From the NCBI RefSeq assembly GCF_040839445.1, contig NZ_JBDPGJ010000004.1, positions 62,001 to 126,000 on the forward strand: a DNA stretch of 64,000 bases. The letters are read 5' to 3'. Position numbers and translations under genes: made by a program. The stretch is from Aquibium pacificus. Lineage in GTDB: Bacteria > Pseudomonadota > Alphaproteobacteria > Rhizobiales > Rhizobiaceae. Below are positions 49,369 to 59,288 of the stretch, in pieces (within the stretch, counting starts at the first letter, position 1; the number at the start of each line of letters is the position of its first letter). The notes under the pieces are model-generated. The model worked only from the letters and a program-made list of their open reading frames with translations. It ran no database searches and was not told the DNA's origin.

Positions 49369-50865
49369 ATGAACGTCTATGCCATGCTTGCCGATGCCAT
49401 TCGCCGCCGCGGCCGCGAGACCGCGGTCGAGCACGGCGACCGGCGGCTGACCTACCGCGCGTTCGACGCTGCATGCGCCGCCTTCGGCGAATGGCTGGCG
49501 GAGAAGGGATGCCGTCCCGGCGACCGGGTGCTCCTGTTTCTCCGCAACGGCTTCGACTATCCCACACTGCTGATGGGGACAATGCGCGCCGGAATGGTGG
49601 CGGTGCCGGCCAATTCCAAGTTGCATCCGCGCGAAGTCGCCTGGATCGCCGGCGACTCCGAGCCACGCGTCATCTTCACCCATGCCGAGCATGTCGAAGC
49701 GCTGGCCGCGGCGCTCCCGAAGGGGAACGCGGCCGAGATCGTCGCGATCGAGGATTTCGCGCTCTCCACCCTTGCCGGCGCGCCGGCACAGCCCGTCGCG
49801 GTTGCGCCAGAAGACCCGGCCTGGATCTTCTACACCTCTGGTACCACCGGCAAGCCGAAAGGGGCGACGCTCACCCATCGCAACCTCGTCGCCGCGTCGA
49901 TCAACTGCCTCGCCGACGTCTTCGACTTCCGCCAGACGGACCGCGTGCTCCACGTCGCGCCTTTGTCGCACGGCAGCGGCCTCTACCTCCTGCCCGCGCT
50001 GACGCGAGGCGCGCACAACATCGTCTACGACCGCTCCGGCTTTAGGCCCGACGAGGTCTTCGACACGATCGCCGCCCGCGGGGTGACCGTCATCGCCTTC
50101 GTCGCCCCGACCATGATCGTGCGCCTCCTTGAGGCCGGCCCGCGCGACGACATCGGCACCCTGCGTGGCATCGTCTACGGCGGCGCGGCTATCCATCTCG
50201 AGCACATTCGCGCCGCGGTCGCCATGTTCGGGCCGATCTTCCACCAGCTCTACGGCCAGGGCGAAGCGCCCATGACGATTTCCTATCTTCCGGGCCGCGA
50301 CCATCTCGGCGCCGATGATGGGACGCTGCTCTCGGCCGGCTACGTGCGTGCGGGCGTGGAGGTGCGGATCAGGGACGAGGACGACCGCGACGTGCCAGAC
50401 GGCACGGACGGCGAGATCTGCGTGCGCGGCGACGTGGTGATGGCGGGCTACTGGCGCAATCCGGAAGCGAACGCGAGGGCGCTCGCTGGCGGCTGGCTCC
50501 ACACCGGCGACGTCGGCCACTTCGATACCGGCGGCCGCCTGCGGATTCTCGATCGGCGCCACGACACCATCATCTCCGGCGGCACGAACATTTACCCCAA
50601 GGAGATCGAGGACGTCCTCGCCTCTCACCCGCGGGTTCGCGAGGTCGCCGCCTTCGGCGTCCCCGACGCGGAATGGGGCGAGAGCGTCGCGGTCGCCGTC
50701 GTAGCCAACGATCCGGCGCTCGGCGAGGTGGACCTTCTCGCCATCTGCCGAGAACATCTGGCGAGCTTCAAGAAGCCAAAACACGTCCATATCGTGCAGG
50801 AACTGCCGAAGAACGCGTATGGAAAGGTTCTGCGCCGGGAGCTCCAGGCCATGTTCAGGCGATAA
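49369..50865 (+). CDS. AMP-forming acyl-CoA ligase 2
   Basis: A 498-residue adenylate-forming ligase. The P-loop is FYTSGTTGKPKGATLTHRN, the second motif LYGQGEAPMTIS, the hinge LHTGDVGHFDTGGRL, and the catalytic lysine lies in PKNAYGKVLRREL. It converts a carboxylate, AMP and CoA to an acyl-CoA, probably the product of the FAH-family enzyme or the acid imported by the TAXI or TRAP 2 system. No clear ribosome-binding site precedes the ATG. It ends 286 bp before the convergent TAXI permease gene. Confidence 0.88.
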   Translation: MNVYAMLADAIRRRGRETAVEHGDRRLTYRAFDAACAAFGEWLAEKGCRPGDRVLLFLRNGFDYPTLLMGTMRAGMVAVPANSKLHPREVAWIAGDSEPRVIFTHAEHVEALAAALPKGNAAEIVAIEDFALSTLAGAPAQPVAVAPEDPAWIFYTSGTTGKPKGATLTHRNLVAASINCLADVFDFRQTDRVLHVAPLSHGSGLYLLPALTRGAHNIVYDRSGFRPDEVFDTIAARGVTVIAFVAPTMIVRLLEAGPRDDIGTLRGIVYGGAAIHLEHIRAAVAMFGPIFHQLYGQGEAPMTISYLPGRDHLGADDGTLLSAGYVRAGVEVRIRDEDDRDVPDGTDGEICVRGDVVMAGYWRNPEANARALAGGWLHTGDVGHFDTGGRLRILDRRHDTIISGGTNIYPKEIEDVLASHPRVREVAAFGVPDAEWGESVAVAVVANDPALGEVDLLAICREHLASFKKPKHVHIVQELPKNAYGKVLRRELQAMFRR

Positions 50866-51151
50866 CTGGTGTCCGCAACTCTATGGACATGTACAGGTTC
50901 TTCATTTGATCGGTGACTTCTAAGCGCCCCCAAATTTGCCGTTCCGAATGAGTTGTCTCTTCCGGGAAGCCGACATTCTCGGGCCTTCGGATCGGCATGG
51001 CTTTGCGATCGCGGACCGTCACCCGCGCAACCATCTTGGTCTTAGTTGGGTAACGCTCCCAGAAACGAGGTAACAGGGAAGGGGCACTCAACCCGGACTG
51101 TTTCAAAGGGGGCAGCCCACGGCTCGAGTCCGCCGTGATCAGCCTTCGGCC

Positions 51152-53230
51152 TCAACCCGTGCTTTTCCGAACAGCGCGCCTGTCTGTATGGAAAATCGTC
51201 TGGCGTAGGAACGCGGGAGCGATGAGGGCGAGGCCGATGATCGTAGCGACAAGATCCGGCGCGACGAGGAGAATCGCCGCGAAGCCAAGTAGGAACCGTT
51301 CATAGACGCGCAATGGCGCGAAAAGCCAGTTCGAGAATGCTGCCGACAAGGCCCATATGCCCAGCATCGCTCCCCCTGATGCGAGAAAGAATTCGGTCCA
51401 GGTGAAGCCGTCGGTCACCAGCAGCAGCGAAGGCGAGAAGGCGAAGACGAACGGCACGAGCGCCTTGCCCATGCCGAGCCGGAAGGCGGTGTTGCCTGTC
51501 TTGAAGGCGTTGGCGTCGGCAATCCCCGCGGCCGCATAAGCGGCCAGCGCCACCGGCGGCGTAATGTCCGCCAGCACGCCGTAGTAGAAGACGAAGAAGT
51601 GCGCGACGAGCGGCTGTACGCCCAGCAGCCCGAGGATGGGCGCGGCGACCGCGATCATGATGAGGTAGTTCGCCGTTGTCGGTATGCCGCAGCCCATGAG
51701 GACGCAGACGACCGCGGTCATGATGAGCGTAAACAACAGAGTTAGGCTGGCGACGCTCATAATCTCGAACGGCAGCACCGAAAGAAAGCCGCTGACATCC
51801 CCCGCCCATTCAGCGGCGACGGAGGTCACCATGTAGGCGATCTTGAACCCCACCCCCGTCAGCGTAACCACGCCTATGACGATACCAACCAGCGCGGCAG
51901 CGGCAGTGACAGACAGCGAGTATTTCGCACCGACGACGAACCCGTCCCATGTCTCGCGCACGGTCTCGCGCGCGGCGGTCTTAAGGTCGTGGCGGATCAC
52001 GTTCTGGATCACCAGCACGAGCAGGCAGGATGCGATGCCCCAGAAAGCGGCGAGGTACGGCGTCTTGCCTGAAAGTAGGACCGCCACCAGCACGAAAAGC
52101 GGCAGCGTGGTCAGCCAACCGGCCTTGAATACCGTCCATGCGACGGGCAGTTCCTCCTTCGTCAAGCCGCGAAGCCCGCGACGACGCGCTTCCAGATGAA
52201 CCTGCACCAGCACACCGAAGAAGTGCATGAAGGCCGGCACCAGCGCAGCCGTGAGGATGGTGGTCAGCGGTACGCCCAGATACTCGATCATCAGGAACGC
52301 TACCGCGCCCATGACGGGCGGCGTGATCTGGCCGCCGGTGGAGCTGGCTGCCTCCACGGCGGCGGCGAAATGGCGGGGATATCCGATGCGGATCATCGCT
52401 GGGATCGTCAGCGAGCCGGTCGTCACCGTGTTAGCGATCGAAGAGCCTGAGATCGAGCCCAGCATGGCCGACGAGATGACCGACACCTTGGCCGGACCGC
52501 CGGCGAAACGCCCCGCGAGCGCCGAGGCAAGATCGATGAAGAGCTGTCCCAGGCCAATGCGCGTCGCCAGGACGCCGAACAGCACGAAGTGGAAAACGTA
52601 GGTGGAGATGACACCCAGCGCCGTGCCGTAGATTCCTTGGCTGGTGAGGTATAGGTGATTGACGATGTTCGTCCAGCTGGCGCCCGGATGCGTCAGAACG
52701 CCCGGCATCGAGCGACCGAAATAAGCATACGCGAGGAACAGGATCGCGATAACAGGCAGCGGCCAACCCATGGCGCGGCGCGTAGCCTCGAGCAGCACGA
52801 CGATCAGTATCGTCCCCATGACGACGTCGATCGGCAGCGGATCGCCGACGCGAAAGGCGAGGTCATCGAAGATCCAGGGGACGTAGAGGGCTGCGACGAT
52901 CCCCGCTGCCGCCAACACCCAATCGAAGAAGGAAACGCCGAGGGGTCGGAGCCAGGTGCCGCGCGGCTCCGGCGCCTTGCCCCAGGCTACGAAGGAAAAG
53001 AAGATCAGGCCTAACGTGAAAGCGAGATGCGTCCCTCGATGCGTGGCGGCCTGCGGGATGCCGTATCCGGCGGTGTAGAAGTGATAGCAGGAAAGGACGA
53101 ACAGCGCCGTGGCGACGAGCCAGTGCAACGAGGATGGCAGCGGTCGGAACCGCACTTCCGGATCGTAGCGCTCTTCGAGCGCTTTCATCTCGGCTTCGGT
53201 AAGCGCCTCCTGGCGGTCGGCCTCGGTCAT
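51152..53230 (-). CDS. Fused TRAP permease, TAXI type
   Basis: A 692-residue inner-membrane protein in which the small (4TM) and large (12TM) permease modules are one chain, as in TAXI-type TRAP transporters. GGQITPPVMGAVAFLMIEYL and ADITPPVALAAYAAAGIADA are characteristic double GG/PP blocks. A short charged N-terminus (TEADRQEALTEAEMKALEER) precedes about 16 or more hydrophobic segments. It works with the TAXI binding protein encoded just upstream; a hairpin separates the two genes. Confidence 0.9.
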   Translation of the reverse strand: MTEADRQEALTEAEMKALEERYDPEVRFRPLPSSLHWLVATALFVLSCYHFYTAGYGIPQAATHRGTHLAFTLGLIFFSFVAWGKAPEPRGTWLRPLGVSFFDWVLAAAGIVAALYVPWIFDDLAFRVGDPLPIDVVMGTILIVVLLEATRRAMGWPLPVIAILFLAYAYFGRSMPGVLTHPGASWTNIVNHLYLTSQGIYGTALGVISTYVFHFVLFGVLATRIGLGQLFIDLASALAGRFAGGPAKVSVISSAMLGSISGSSIANTVTTGSLTIPAMIRIGYPRHFAAAVEAASSTGGQITPPVMGAVAFLMIEYLGVPLTTILTAALVPAFMHFFGVLVQVHLEARRRGLRGLTKEELPVAWTVFKAGWLTTLPLFVLVAVLLSGKTPYLAAFWGIASCLLVLVIQNVIRHDLKTAARETVRETWDGFVVGAKYSLSVTAAAALVGIVIGVVTLTGVGFKIAYMVTSVAAEWAGDVSGFLSVLPFEIMSVASLTLLFTLIMTAVVCVLMGCGIPTTANYLIMIAVAAPILGLLGVQPLVAHFFVFYYGVLADITPPVALAAYAAAGIADANAFKTGNTAFRLGMGKALVPFVFAFSPSLLLVTDGFTWTEFFLASGGAMLGIWALSAAFSNWLFAPLRVYERFLLGFAAILLVAPDLVATIIGLALIAPAFLRQTIFHTDRRAVRKSTG

Positions 53231-53252
53231 GCTGCTTCCCGATCGTAGAGGT

Positions 53253-53274
53253 GGGGGCCGATGGGCCGGCCCCC
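53253..53274 (-). promoter_or_regulatory. Hairpin between TAXI binding protein and permease
   Basis: GGGGGCCG (53253-53260) pairs with CGGCCCCC (53267-53274) across a 6-base loop. Position and strength match expression-balancing stems in importer operons. Confidence 0.5.
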
Positions 53275-53291
53275 TCTGGGCATCTAGTGGC

Positions 53292-54311
53292 TTATTCAGC
53301 GGTCATGCCGCTAACGTCCATACCTTTTTCTTCATAGAAGCGGGCAGCGCCGGGATGGAGCGGTATGCCCACGCCGTCGAGAGCCGTCTCGAGCGTGATC
53401 TGCTTGCCCTTCTGGTGCCCGGAATCCAGCAGTTTGCGGGTGTTGTCGTTCCACAGCGCCGCGGTGACATTGTAGATCAGGTCGTCCGGCTGGTCGGCCG
53501 AGGTGATCCACTGCGCTCCCACAGACAGGGTGGTCGTGTCTTCGTCGACGCCCTCATATGTGCCGCCAGGCACAGTGTTTTCGGCAAAGAACGTGTACTT
53601 GCCGATCACGCCCTCAGCTTCCGAACCGGAGATCGGGACCAGTGTGATATCCTCCTGGCTGGCCAGTTCGGCGATCGCGCCGGCAGGAAAGCCGCCGACG
53701 AAGAAGAACGCGTCCATGGCACCGTCGCGCATCCGTTCCGCGGCCTGGTCGGGTTTCAGGAACGCCGCTTCGATGTCATCCTCGCTCAGGCCGTAGGCTT
53801 CGAGGATGATGCGTGCGTCGACCAGGGTGCCGGAACCCGGTTCGTCGAGCGATACCCGCTTTCCGGCGAGATCGGCGACGCTCTTGATGCCGCTGTCGGC
53901 ACTCGCGACCAGGTGAATCGTCTCCGGATAGAGGTTGGCGATGGCGCGCAGCTTCGTGACCGCCTCACGGTCCTGCCAGATGCCGGTTCCGGTCTGCGCC
54001 CAGGTGGCGACGTCGGACTGCGAAAAGCCGGATTCAAGCGAGCCGCCAGCAATCGCGTTGACGTTGGCGACGGAGCCGTTGGCCGAAAGAGCCGTGGCGA
54101 TCAGCCCCGGAACGCCGCACGAGCCGCCTTCCGCGCATGGCCGGGAGCCCGGGGGATTGGAGATCGCGTTGGCGATCAGGCCGCCGATCGGATAGTAGGT
54201 GCCAGCGGTGCCCCCGGTGCCGATGCGGAAAAACTGCGGCTCCTGGGCTTGAGCGGACGATCCAGCCACCAAGCCTATGGCCATTAGTGCTGAGAAGATA
54301 AGCGACTTCAT
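53292..54311 (-). CDS. TAXI-family TRAP substrate-binding protein
   Basis: A 339-residue periplasmic receptor. The signal peptide covers about residues 1-22 (ending AQAQ), and IGTGGTAGTYYPIGG (about 30-44) is the TAXI signature. Known members bind small dicarboxylates such as 2-oxoglutarate. The start at 54311 gives the signal peptide directly; the frame upstream has no family similarity. It forms a two-gene operon with the fused permease. Confidence 0.9.
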   Translation of the reverse strand: MKSLIFSALMAIGLVAGSSAQAQEPQFFRIGTGGTAGTYYPIGGLIANAISNPPGSRPCAEGGSCGVPGLIATALSANGSVANVNAIAGGSLESGFSQSDVATWAQTGTGIWQDREAVTKLRAIANLYPETIHLVASADSGIKSVADLAGKRVSLDEPGSGTLVDARIILEAYGLSEDDIEAAFLKPDQAAERMRDGAMDAFFFVGGFPAGAIAELASQEDITLVPISGSEAEGVIGKYTFFAENTVPGGTYEGVDEDTTTLSVGAQWITSADQPDDLIYNVTAALWNDNTRKLLDSGHQKGKQITLETALDGVGIPLHPGAARFYEEKGMDVSGMTAE

Positions 54312-54365
54312 GTGATTTCTCTCCCTTGTTGGCTTGTGGTCGGTGCAGCTAACACCATTTCGCAT

Positions 54366-55039
54366 GCAGCCTCAACTCGGCCAGACCAGGAAGCGCCTGC
54401 CGGTCCGCCGACCGGACGTCAGGCATGAGCCTCCCTCTTGCACAGAAGTTTCCTGCGGTTTGATCGAAACCCTGGTCCAATGGCGGGTGCGAAGTGGAAG
54501 TTCGTGTCCACTTGCCGGGTCGCCAGTTGGCCCGTTGACCTCGCTGGACGGTTACCTGGTGGGAATGCCTCGCCCTCGCCGCCTTTGGAATGACGCTCTT
54601 GGATCTCGGTCCGTAACCGAACGCACCGCCTTGCTTGCGCTCATGCTGCGAACAGATGCCGTAGGCTATGACATCTTGGTAAGCCCGATCGCCAGCAGGT
54701 GCAGTTGCACCGCTCTCCGCAGCGATAGCTGAGGAAGACGCTGCATGACTTCGCCATGGGAGGAGTGGCCCTTCTCGCTCTAGTGACACACCGAAGAATA
54801 CGCTGCGGCACGTGAGGGGGCGAAGTAACCGTACGCGTCGATCGCCGATCGGCTCGTACAAGCGGCAGGGTGCCCTGCAAAATCCCTTCGGCTTCACGGA
54901 GAGACATGCAAGCTTGTCCGCCGAATTTCGGCGGTCGACGGCTGCGAACGGCTATCTGCGCAAGAAGATGCAGCAGCATGATCGCAACAACGCGGCTATG
55001 GTCTCCCAACTCTAATGCCGGGAGACTGCAATGAAAAGT
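54366..55039. other. 674-bp gap with no recognisable gene
   Basis: A minus-strand frame runs most of its length (54349-54897) but overlaps the TAXI start and has no domain. Stop-rich plus-strand frames suggest decay. A 7-bp-arm inverted repeat AAGTGGA/TCCACTT lies at 54492-54513. Confidence 0.5.
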
Positions 55040-55453
55040 CTAACCACCCGTCGTGACCGGCTTCGTAGTAGCCGCGACCGGCTCGGTTGCAATCTCCGGA
55101 ACGCTTTCCATGGCGACGAGTTGGTCGGCACACAAATCGGCCGCTCCGGTGACCTGTTGGTCGAGAAACTGCATGTGAATCCAGCCGCCGTCTTCGATGA
55201 AGCTATCCTGCTCCCACGACTTTACTTCTTTGAGTGCCACAAGCTGACCTGCCGCGCTCGGCGCAGCCAGAAATCTTTCCACGCAGATCGATGCGACTAG
55301 TCTTTCGCTCGCATCTCTGGAGGCTGTCGCTGCCATCTCGTCGGCTGTGCTACCCGTGACCCAGCCGCCCCAGGAAAATCCCACGATAGCCATCGCGATG
55401 GCTCCCGCAGCTACGCCGTACGCGGCGGGCTTCGTCCATTCGGGGATATTCAT
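55040..55453 (-). CDS. Small membrane-anchored protein of unknown function
   Basis: A 137-residue protein that I do not recognise by name. It has one N-terminal membrane segment (about residues 11-33, AYGVAAGAIAMAIVGFSWGG) and an exported soluble part with two cysteines (C57 and C108) that could form a disulfide. The middle contains many Ala/Glu helices (DEMAATASRDASERLVAS). I place the start at 55453 because the upstream frame is Arg-rich and unlike a protein N-terminus. It stands alone between two decayed segments, yet its frame is intact, so it may be under selection. Confidence 0.65.
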   Translation of the reverse strand: MNIPEWTKPAAYGVAAGAIAMAIVGFSWGGWVTGSTADEMAATASRDASERLVASICVERFLAAPSAAGQLVALKEVKSWEQDSFIEDGGWIHMQFLDQQVTGAADLCADQLVAMESVPEIATEPVAATTKPVTTGG

Positions 55454-56615
55454 AATAGATTCCAATCTCATCTCGAGAAGGGCGTAAGTACGCCGAACGA
55501 TCAACGTATCACGGATTGTACCAACCCGCAAAATTACGTGAGCAGTTTGGCGACGTTCAAGGCACGGAGCGCATCGCCAGGGGAGCCGCGCTGTTGCCGG
55601 GTGCCCCAGCAGAGGCCCCCGCGGTAGGCGGCAGGTTTTGTGTAGGTTGGGTCTGGTGTCTGGCCGACACGACCTTCCAGTTCCTCCGCATGATAGCGTG
55701 GCTATTGCCACTCGAAACCATTGACGATGACGGTGACAATCTGCTCGATGCGTTGCCACTCGCGCAACCCGGTGCCGATGATGGCGCGGTCGCGGTCGAA
55801 GCGGACACCGCGCTTCTTTTTTCGCCGCCGTCCAGTTCCGCGCCCAGCCGGTGGATTGAGTCAAAGGCTGCGGGCAGCGGAGCGTCCGTGGTCATCGCGC
55901 CGACGGGCGGTCGAACAGGAACCTTGCGAAGCAGGGCCGATATCGGCGCGCAACGGTGCCGGAAAGGAGATCGGCGGGTACGAGTTCTTTCGGCTGTCTG
56001 GATCGAAGACCGTTCTCCTGAATGACGGGACCAATCTCAGTCTCAATGGCAAGCGCGCCTATGCCGTGTCCTAGGCCAGCCACACCTTGTGTGTCGTGAA
56101 CGGAGAGACCGGAAACTGCTTCTGCTTCAACAAGGGGCCCTAGCGCCATCTGCCACGGCGACCTCTGAAGAGTAAAAGTGCGCGCGAAGGCGCATGGACC
56201 ACGTGAGAGGCAGTGTTGTTGCGATTCCCACCAAACCCGGCAGTTATTGAATCACTGTGCCGCTGAGACCGTCTCCATATGCTGTGTCGTGGATAAAGGT
56301 CTGTCGTGCCGCCACGCCCACAGCAACGTACGCGATGGGGTCGCTATCTGAAGAGCTAAACTTTGCCCGATCCCCTAGATCCAGCGGCAGCTTACTGCCT
56401 GCGTTACCGAAAACCAGACAGTCTGGAGACGGCCCCAAACAGGTCGTTCCAGAGGTGCCGCCCGGTTCGCGACTTCCGGCGCGACAACAACAAGCCAGAA
56501 CCTCCGGAATGGCCGGGTTGAAGAATCACGGCGCTGTTCTCCGGCGACAGGAGAATCTGATGTCTATGCGCCGAAGGGGTGGACTCGCAATCATGGCGCC
56601 GATGTTTCCGCCGCA
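55454..56615. other. 1.16-kb decayed segment
   Basis: No intact gene. Minus-strand bases about 55729-55830 encode RDRAIIGTGLREWQRIEQIV then TVIVNGFEWQ before a stop, a pattern faintly like DUF2924 proteins found next to recombinases. On the plus strand, 55979-56145 reads as coding but with stops (YEFFRLSGSKTVLLNDGTN...). A minus-strand frame at 56244-56438 is coding-like without a known domain. The segment looks like overlapping gene relics. Confidence 0.4.
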
Positions 56616-57733
56616 ATGACCGAAGCTCCTTCAAACAGATTTGGCACTGCTCTCGGTTGCGCACGCCCAGTGCGCACATACTTCAATCATTGGCCGCCTC
56701 TGGTCGAGCAGGTCGGTGCGATGATAGGCGGCTTCGACGGCATTCTTCACAGTATGGGCGAGTGCGCGTTCGGCAAGGTCTGCTGGCTCGTGACCATCGA
56801 CCTGTCCGCGATCGGCGTGGTCGAGCGCGCCTTCGCGGCGCTCGCCTCCGGCAAGGTGGTGATGCCGCCGATCCTGTCGATGGTGATTCCCGAGGCCAAT
56901 GGCGAGGTCGACGTCAAGACCGCGTGGATCCCCGGCTTCGAGGGCTTCGCCATCAAGGTGAGTCCTGGCTTCTTCGACAATCCACGGATCGGCCTGCCGA
57001 GCCTCAACGGACTGATGATCCTGTTCTCGGCGAAGACCGGGCTGGTCGAGGCGCTGCTGCTCGACAATGGCTACCTGACGGACGTGCGCACCGCCGCGGC
57101 GGGAGCGGTGGCTGCCAGGCATCTGGCGCCGTCGCGGGTTGAGACGGCGGGGGTCATCGGCACGGGCGTGCAGGCGCGGCTGCAGATTCAGGCGGCACAC
57201 CTCGTACGGCCGTTCAGCCAGGTGCTGGTCTGGGGCCGCGACCGCGCAAAGGCCGAGGCCTGCGCGGCCGACATATCCCGCATGCTCGGCATTCCCGCGC
57301 GCAGCGAGGCCGACCCCGCGCGCCTCGTCGCACGCAGCCAGCTCGTCGTCACGACCACGCCTGCGGAACATCCGGTGCTGAGGGCGGAGTGGTTGCATCC
57401 CGGCCTCCACGTCACCGCCATGGGCTCCGACCAGGCCGGCAAGAACGAGGTCGAGGCGACGGCACTCGCCGCGGCGGATCTCTATGTCTGCGACCGGGTC
57501 AGCCAGTGCGAGAAGCTCGGCGAACTGCGCAGCGCCATCGCCGCGGGTGTCTGGACGCACGGGAGCCGCCCGAGCTGGGCCAAGTCGTCACCGGCGCCAG
57601 ACAGGGCCGCGTCTCCGACGACCAGGTCACCATCTGCGACCTGACCGGCACGGGTGCGCAGGACACCGCGATCGCCACATTCGCCGTCGAGGCCGCGCGC
57701 CGGGCGGGCGTCGGGTCGGTGATCTCGACCTAG
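56616..57733 (+). pseudogene. Ectoine-type cyclodeaminase (EutC-like), frameshifted
   Basis: Ornithine-cyclodeaminase-family gene similar to the EutC protein of ectoine breakdown. PPILSMVIPEANGEVDVKTA, DGYLTDVRTAAAGAVAARH-like and GVIGTGVQARLQIQAAHL (NAD-binding) blocks are clear from about 56790. Near 57545-57570 the frame breaks: the first frame runs into unrelated residues to 57644, while the family C-terminus (ELGQVVTGARQGRVSDDQVT, then ICDLTGTGAQDTAIA) continues in the next frame to 57733. The N-terminal 50 residues (before LVTIDLSAIG) also do not match the family. A single-base sequencing error at the frameshift is possible, but the altered N-terminus supports decay. Confidence 0.78.
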
Positions 57734-57750
57734 GACGGACCCTGACCGGC

Positions 57751-58239
57751 ATGCTGAAGCTCGACGACCGCGCCGTGAAGATCCTGTCGATCCTCGCCCG
57801 TGAGGGACGTATCTCCAAGGCAGAGCTTGCCAAGCGCTTGAACCTCTCCGCCGCCCCGGCATGGGAGCGGATGAAGCGCCTGGAGGCAGCCGGCATGATC
57901 ACCGGCTACCACGCCTCGGTGGCGCTGAAGAAAGTCGGACCGCACCTCGTCGTCTTCCTGGCGGCGGAACTCGAAAGCCACCGCGCCCAGGATTTCCAAG
58001 CCTTCGAACGCGCCATTGCGCCGCTCGACGAGGTCGTCGCCTGCTGGGCGGTGGGCGGTGGCTTCGACTATATCCTGCAGGTCGTCACGCGCGACATCGA
58101 CAACTACCAGCGCCTCGTCGACCAACTGTTGCAGGCGAAGGCCGGCCTTTCGCGCTACTTCACATATGTCGTCACCAAGCCGGTGAAGCAGGGTCCGCTG
58201 CCCCTGGAGCGGCTGCTCGCCATGCCGGCAAAGGAATAA
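57751..58239 (+). CDS. Lrp/AsnC-family regulator (DoeX-like)
   Basis: A 162-residue Lrp/AsnC protein. The HTH is at about residues 5-55 (ILSILAREGRISKAELAKRL then NLSAAPAWERMKRLEAAG), followed by the RAM ligand domain (VACWAVGGGFDYILQVVTRD). Genes of this kind (DoeX, also called AsnC-type) sit beside ectoine-degradation genes and respond to diaminobutyrate derivatives. Its position 17 bp after the EutC-like remnant supports that role. It is intact although the enzyme gene is broken. Confidence 0.82.
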   Translation: MLKLDDRAVKILSILAREGRISKAELAKRLNLSAAPAWERMKRLEAAGMITGYHASVALKKVGPHLVVFLAAELESHRAQDFQAFERAIAPLDEVVACWAVGGGFDYILQVVTRDIDNYQRLVDQLLQAKAGLSRYFTYVVTKPVKQGPLPLERLLAMPAKE

Positions 58240-58715
58240 CGGCTTCCCCTGTTCCATTCGGAAGAGGCTTCGGCTGCTCCGCCGGTTTCCCGATCAATCG
58301 CGGCGTCCGAGCGAGGCTGAATGGTCCGAGCCATCCGGAGGATGCTCGGCCGCGACTTCGCTCGCACTTCTTCCGAAGACCCGCGTCTCGTCGCTGGCCC
58401 ACCCGCGGCTGGTCCGCGACCTCGCCATGTCGGCGGCGCCTGGACGGCCGGCTCGTCATCGGCTTCGCGGCGCGGACCGCGGCGATGCGGTCGGCTCGGG
58501 CCGCCCATAACCGCTGGTTAGGTATCTGATAGGCAGTGCGATTGGTTTGCGGCGATCCCTCGGGCGACAGTCGAGCCGAAGCAGGCACCACAACCGGTGG
58601 ATATATAAGTGATGCAAGGCGGGGCACAGGAACAGGCCGACGACGGGACCAAGGCGCGTCCGCGGACCCTCATTCCCAGTGGTTCAATATCGGCGGCTGA
58701 CGGGGGGGAGCAGGC
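58240..58715. other. 476-bp gap with no recognisable gene
   Basis: Plus-strand frames up to 58529 are Arg/Ser-rich continuations of a composition shadow. No domain, tRNA or strong hairpin was seen; the last part probably contains the promoter of the acetyltransferase gene (GGGGGGAG precedes its ATG). Confidence 0.5.
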
Positions 58716-59186
58716 ATGAAGCTTCAATGTTACGAGACGGGTGAGTTTTCTTGGCCGGAGGGAGACTACGTCATCAGCACCGAACGTCACCGCATAGACC
58801 CTGCCGCACTGGTGGATTTCTATCGCGCGGAAGCCTACTGGGGCGGCTCCCTTGAGCCGGGTCGATTTCTATGCGCGGTCGAAAGCTCGCTGCCGATGGG
58901 GGCCTATACGGCCGGGGGCGCGGTCGCGGGCTTCTGCCGGGTCGTGACCGATGGCGCGATGTTCGCCTATCTGCGCGACGTGCTGATCCTGCCCGAACAC
59001 CGCGGCAAGGGTCTCGGTCTCGCGCTCTGCCGCCGCGCGCTGGAGCACCCCGATCTGGCGCGGATCAACAACTGGCTGCTGCGCACCAAGGATGCACAAG
59101 CGCTCTATGCGCGGCTAGGCTTTGGGCCGGTCGAGATGAGTGAGGGCTACATGCGCCGACAGACCGCCCCGGTCGCGTGGCGCTGA
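58716..59186 (+). CDS. GNAT-family acetyltransferase
   Basis: A 156-residue acetyl-CoA-dependent N-acetyltransferase. Strand-loop motif AYLRDVLILPEHRGKGLGLALC (about 88-109) holds the acetyl-CoA pyrophosphate loop (R/Q-x-x-G-x-G/A as HRGKGLG), and the following NWLLRTKDAQALYARLGF is the usual C-terminal half. The start follows a good purine-rich site. It precedes the second hydantoinase pair by 102 bp, so co-transcription is possible but not proved; the amine substrate is unknown. Confidence 0.88.
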   Translation: MKLQCYETGEFSWPEGDYVISTERHRIDPAALVDFYRAEAYWGGSLEPGRFLCAVESSLPMGAYTAGGAVAGFCRVVTDGAMFAYLRDVLILPEHRGKGLGLALCRRALEHPDLARINNWLLRTKDAQALYARLGFGPVEMSEGYMRRQTAPVAWR

Positions 59187-59288
59187 TACCTGCGCCGCCC
59201 CAGCCTGCGGTTATGAACCGAGAGCCAAGAGGATACTCCTTGTGAGTTTTTCCCGCCAGAACAATGACCTCGACCGGGGACTGCCGGA

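Noticed and set aside
50855..51106. 83-codon minus-strand open frame
   Set aside because: Overlaps the end of the CoA ligase and ends without family resemblance; I cannot support it as a gene.
54349..54897. 182-codon minus-strand open frame
   Set aside because: Overlaps no promoter-like start and has no recognisable domain; kept only as part of the decayed gap.
58260..58530. Coding remnant after the DoeX-like gene
   Set aside because: Arg-rich frames give no stable resemblance to a known family; a loose likeness to DUF1853 did not hold over more than a few residues.
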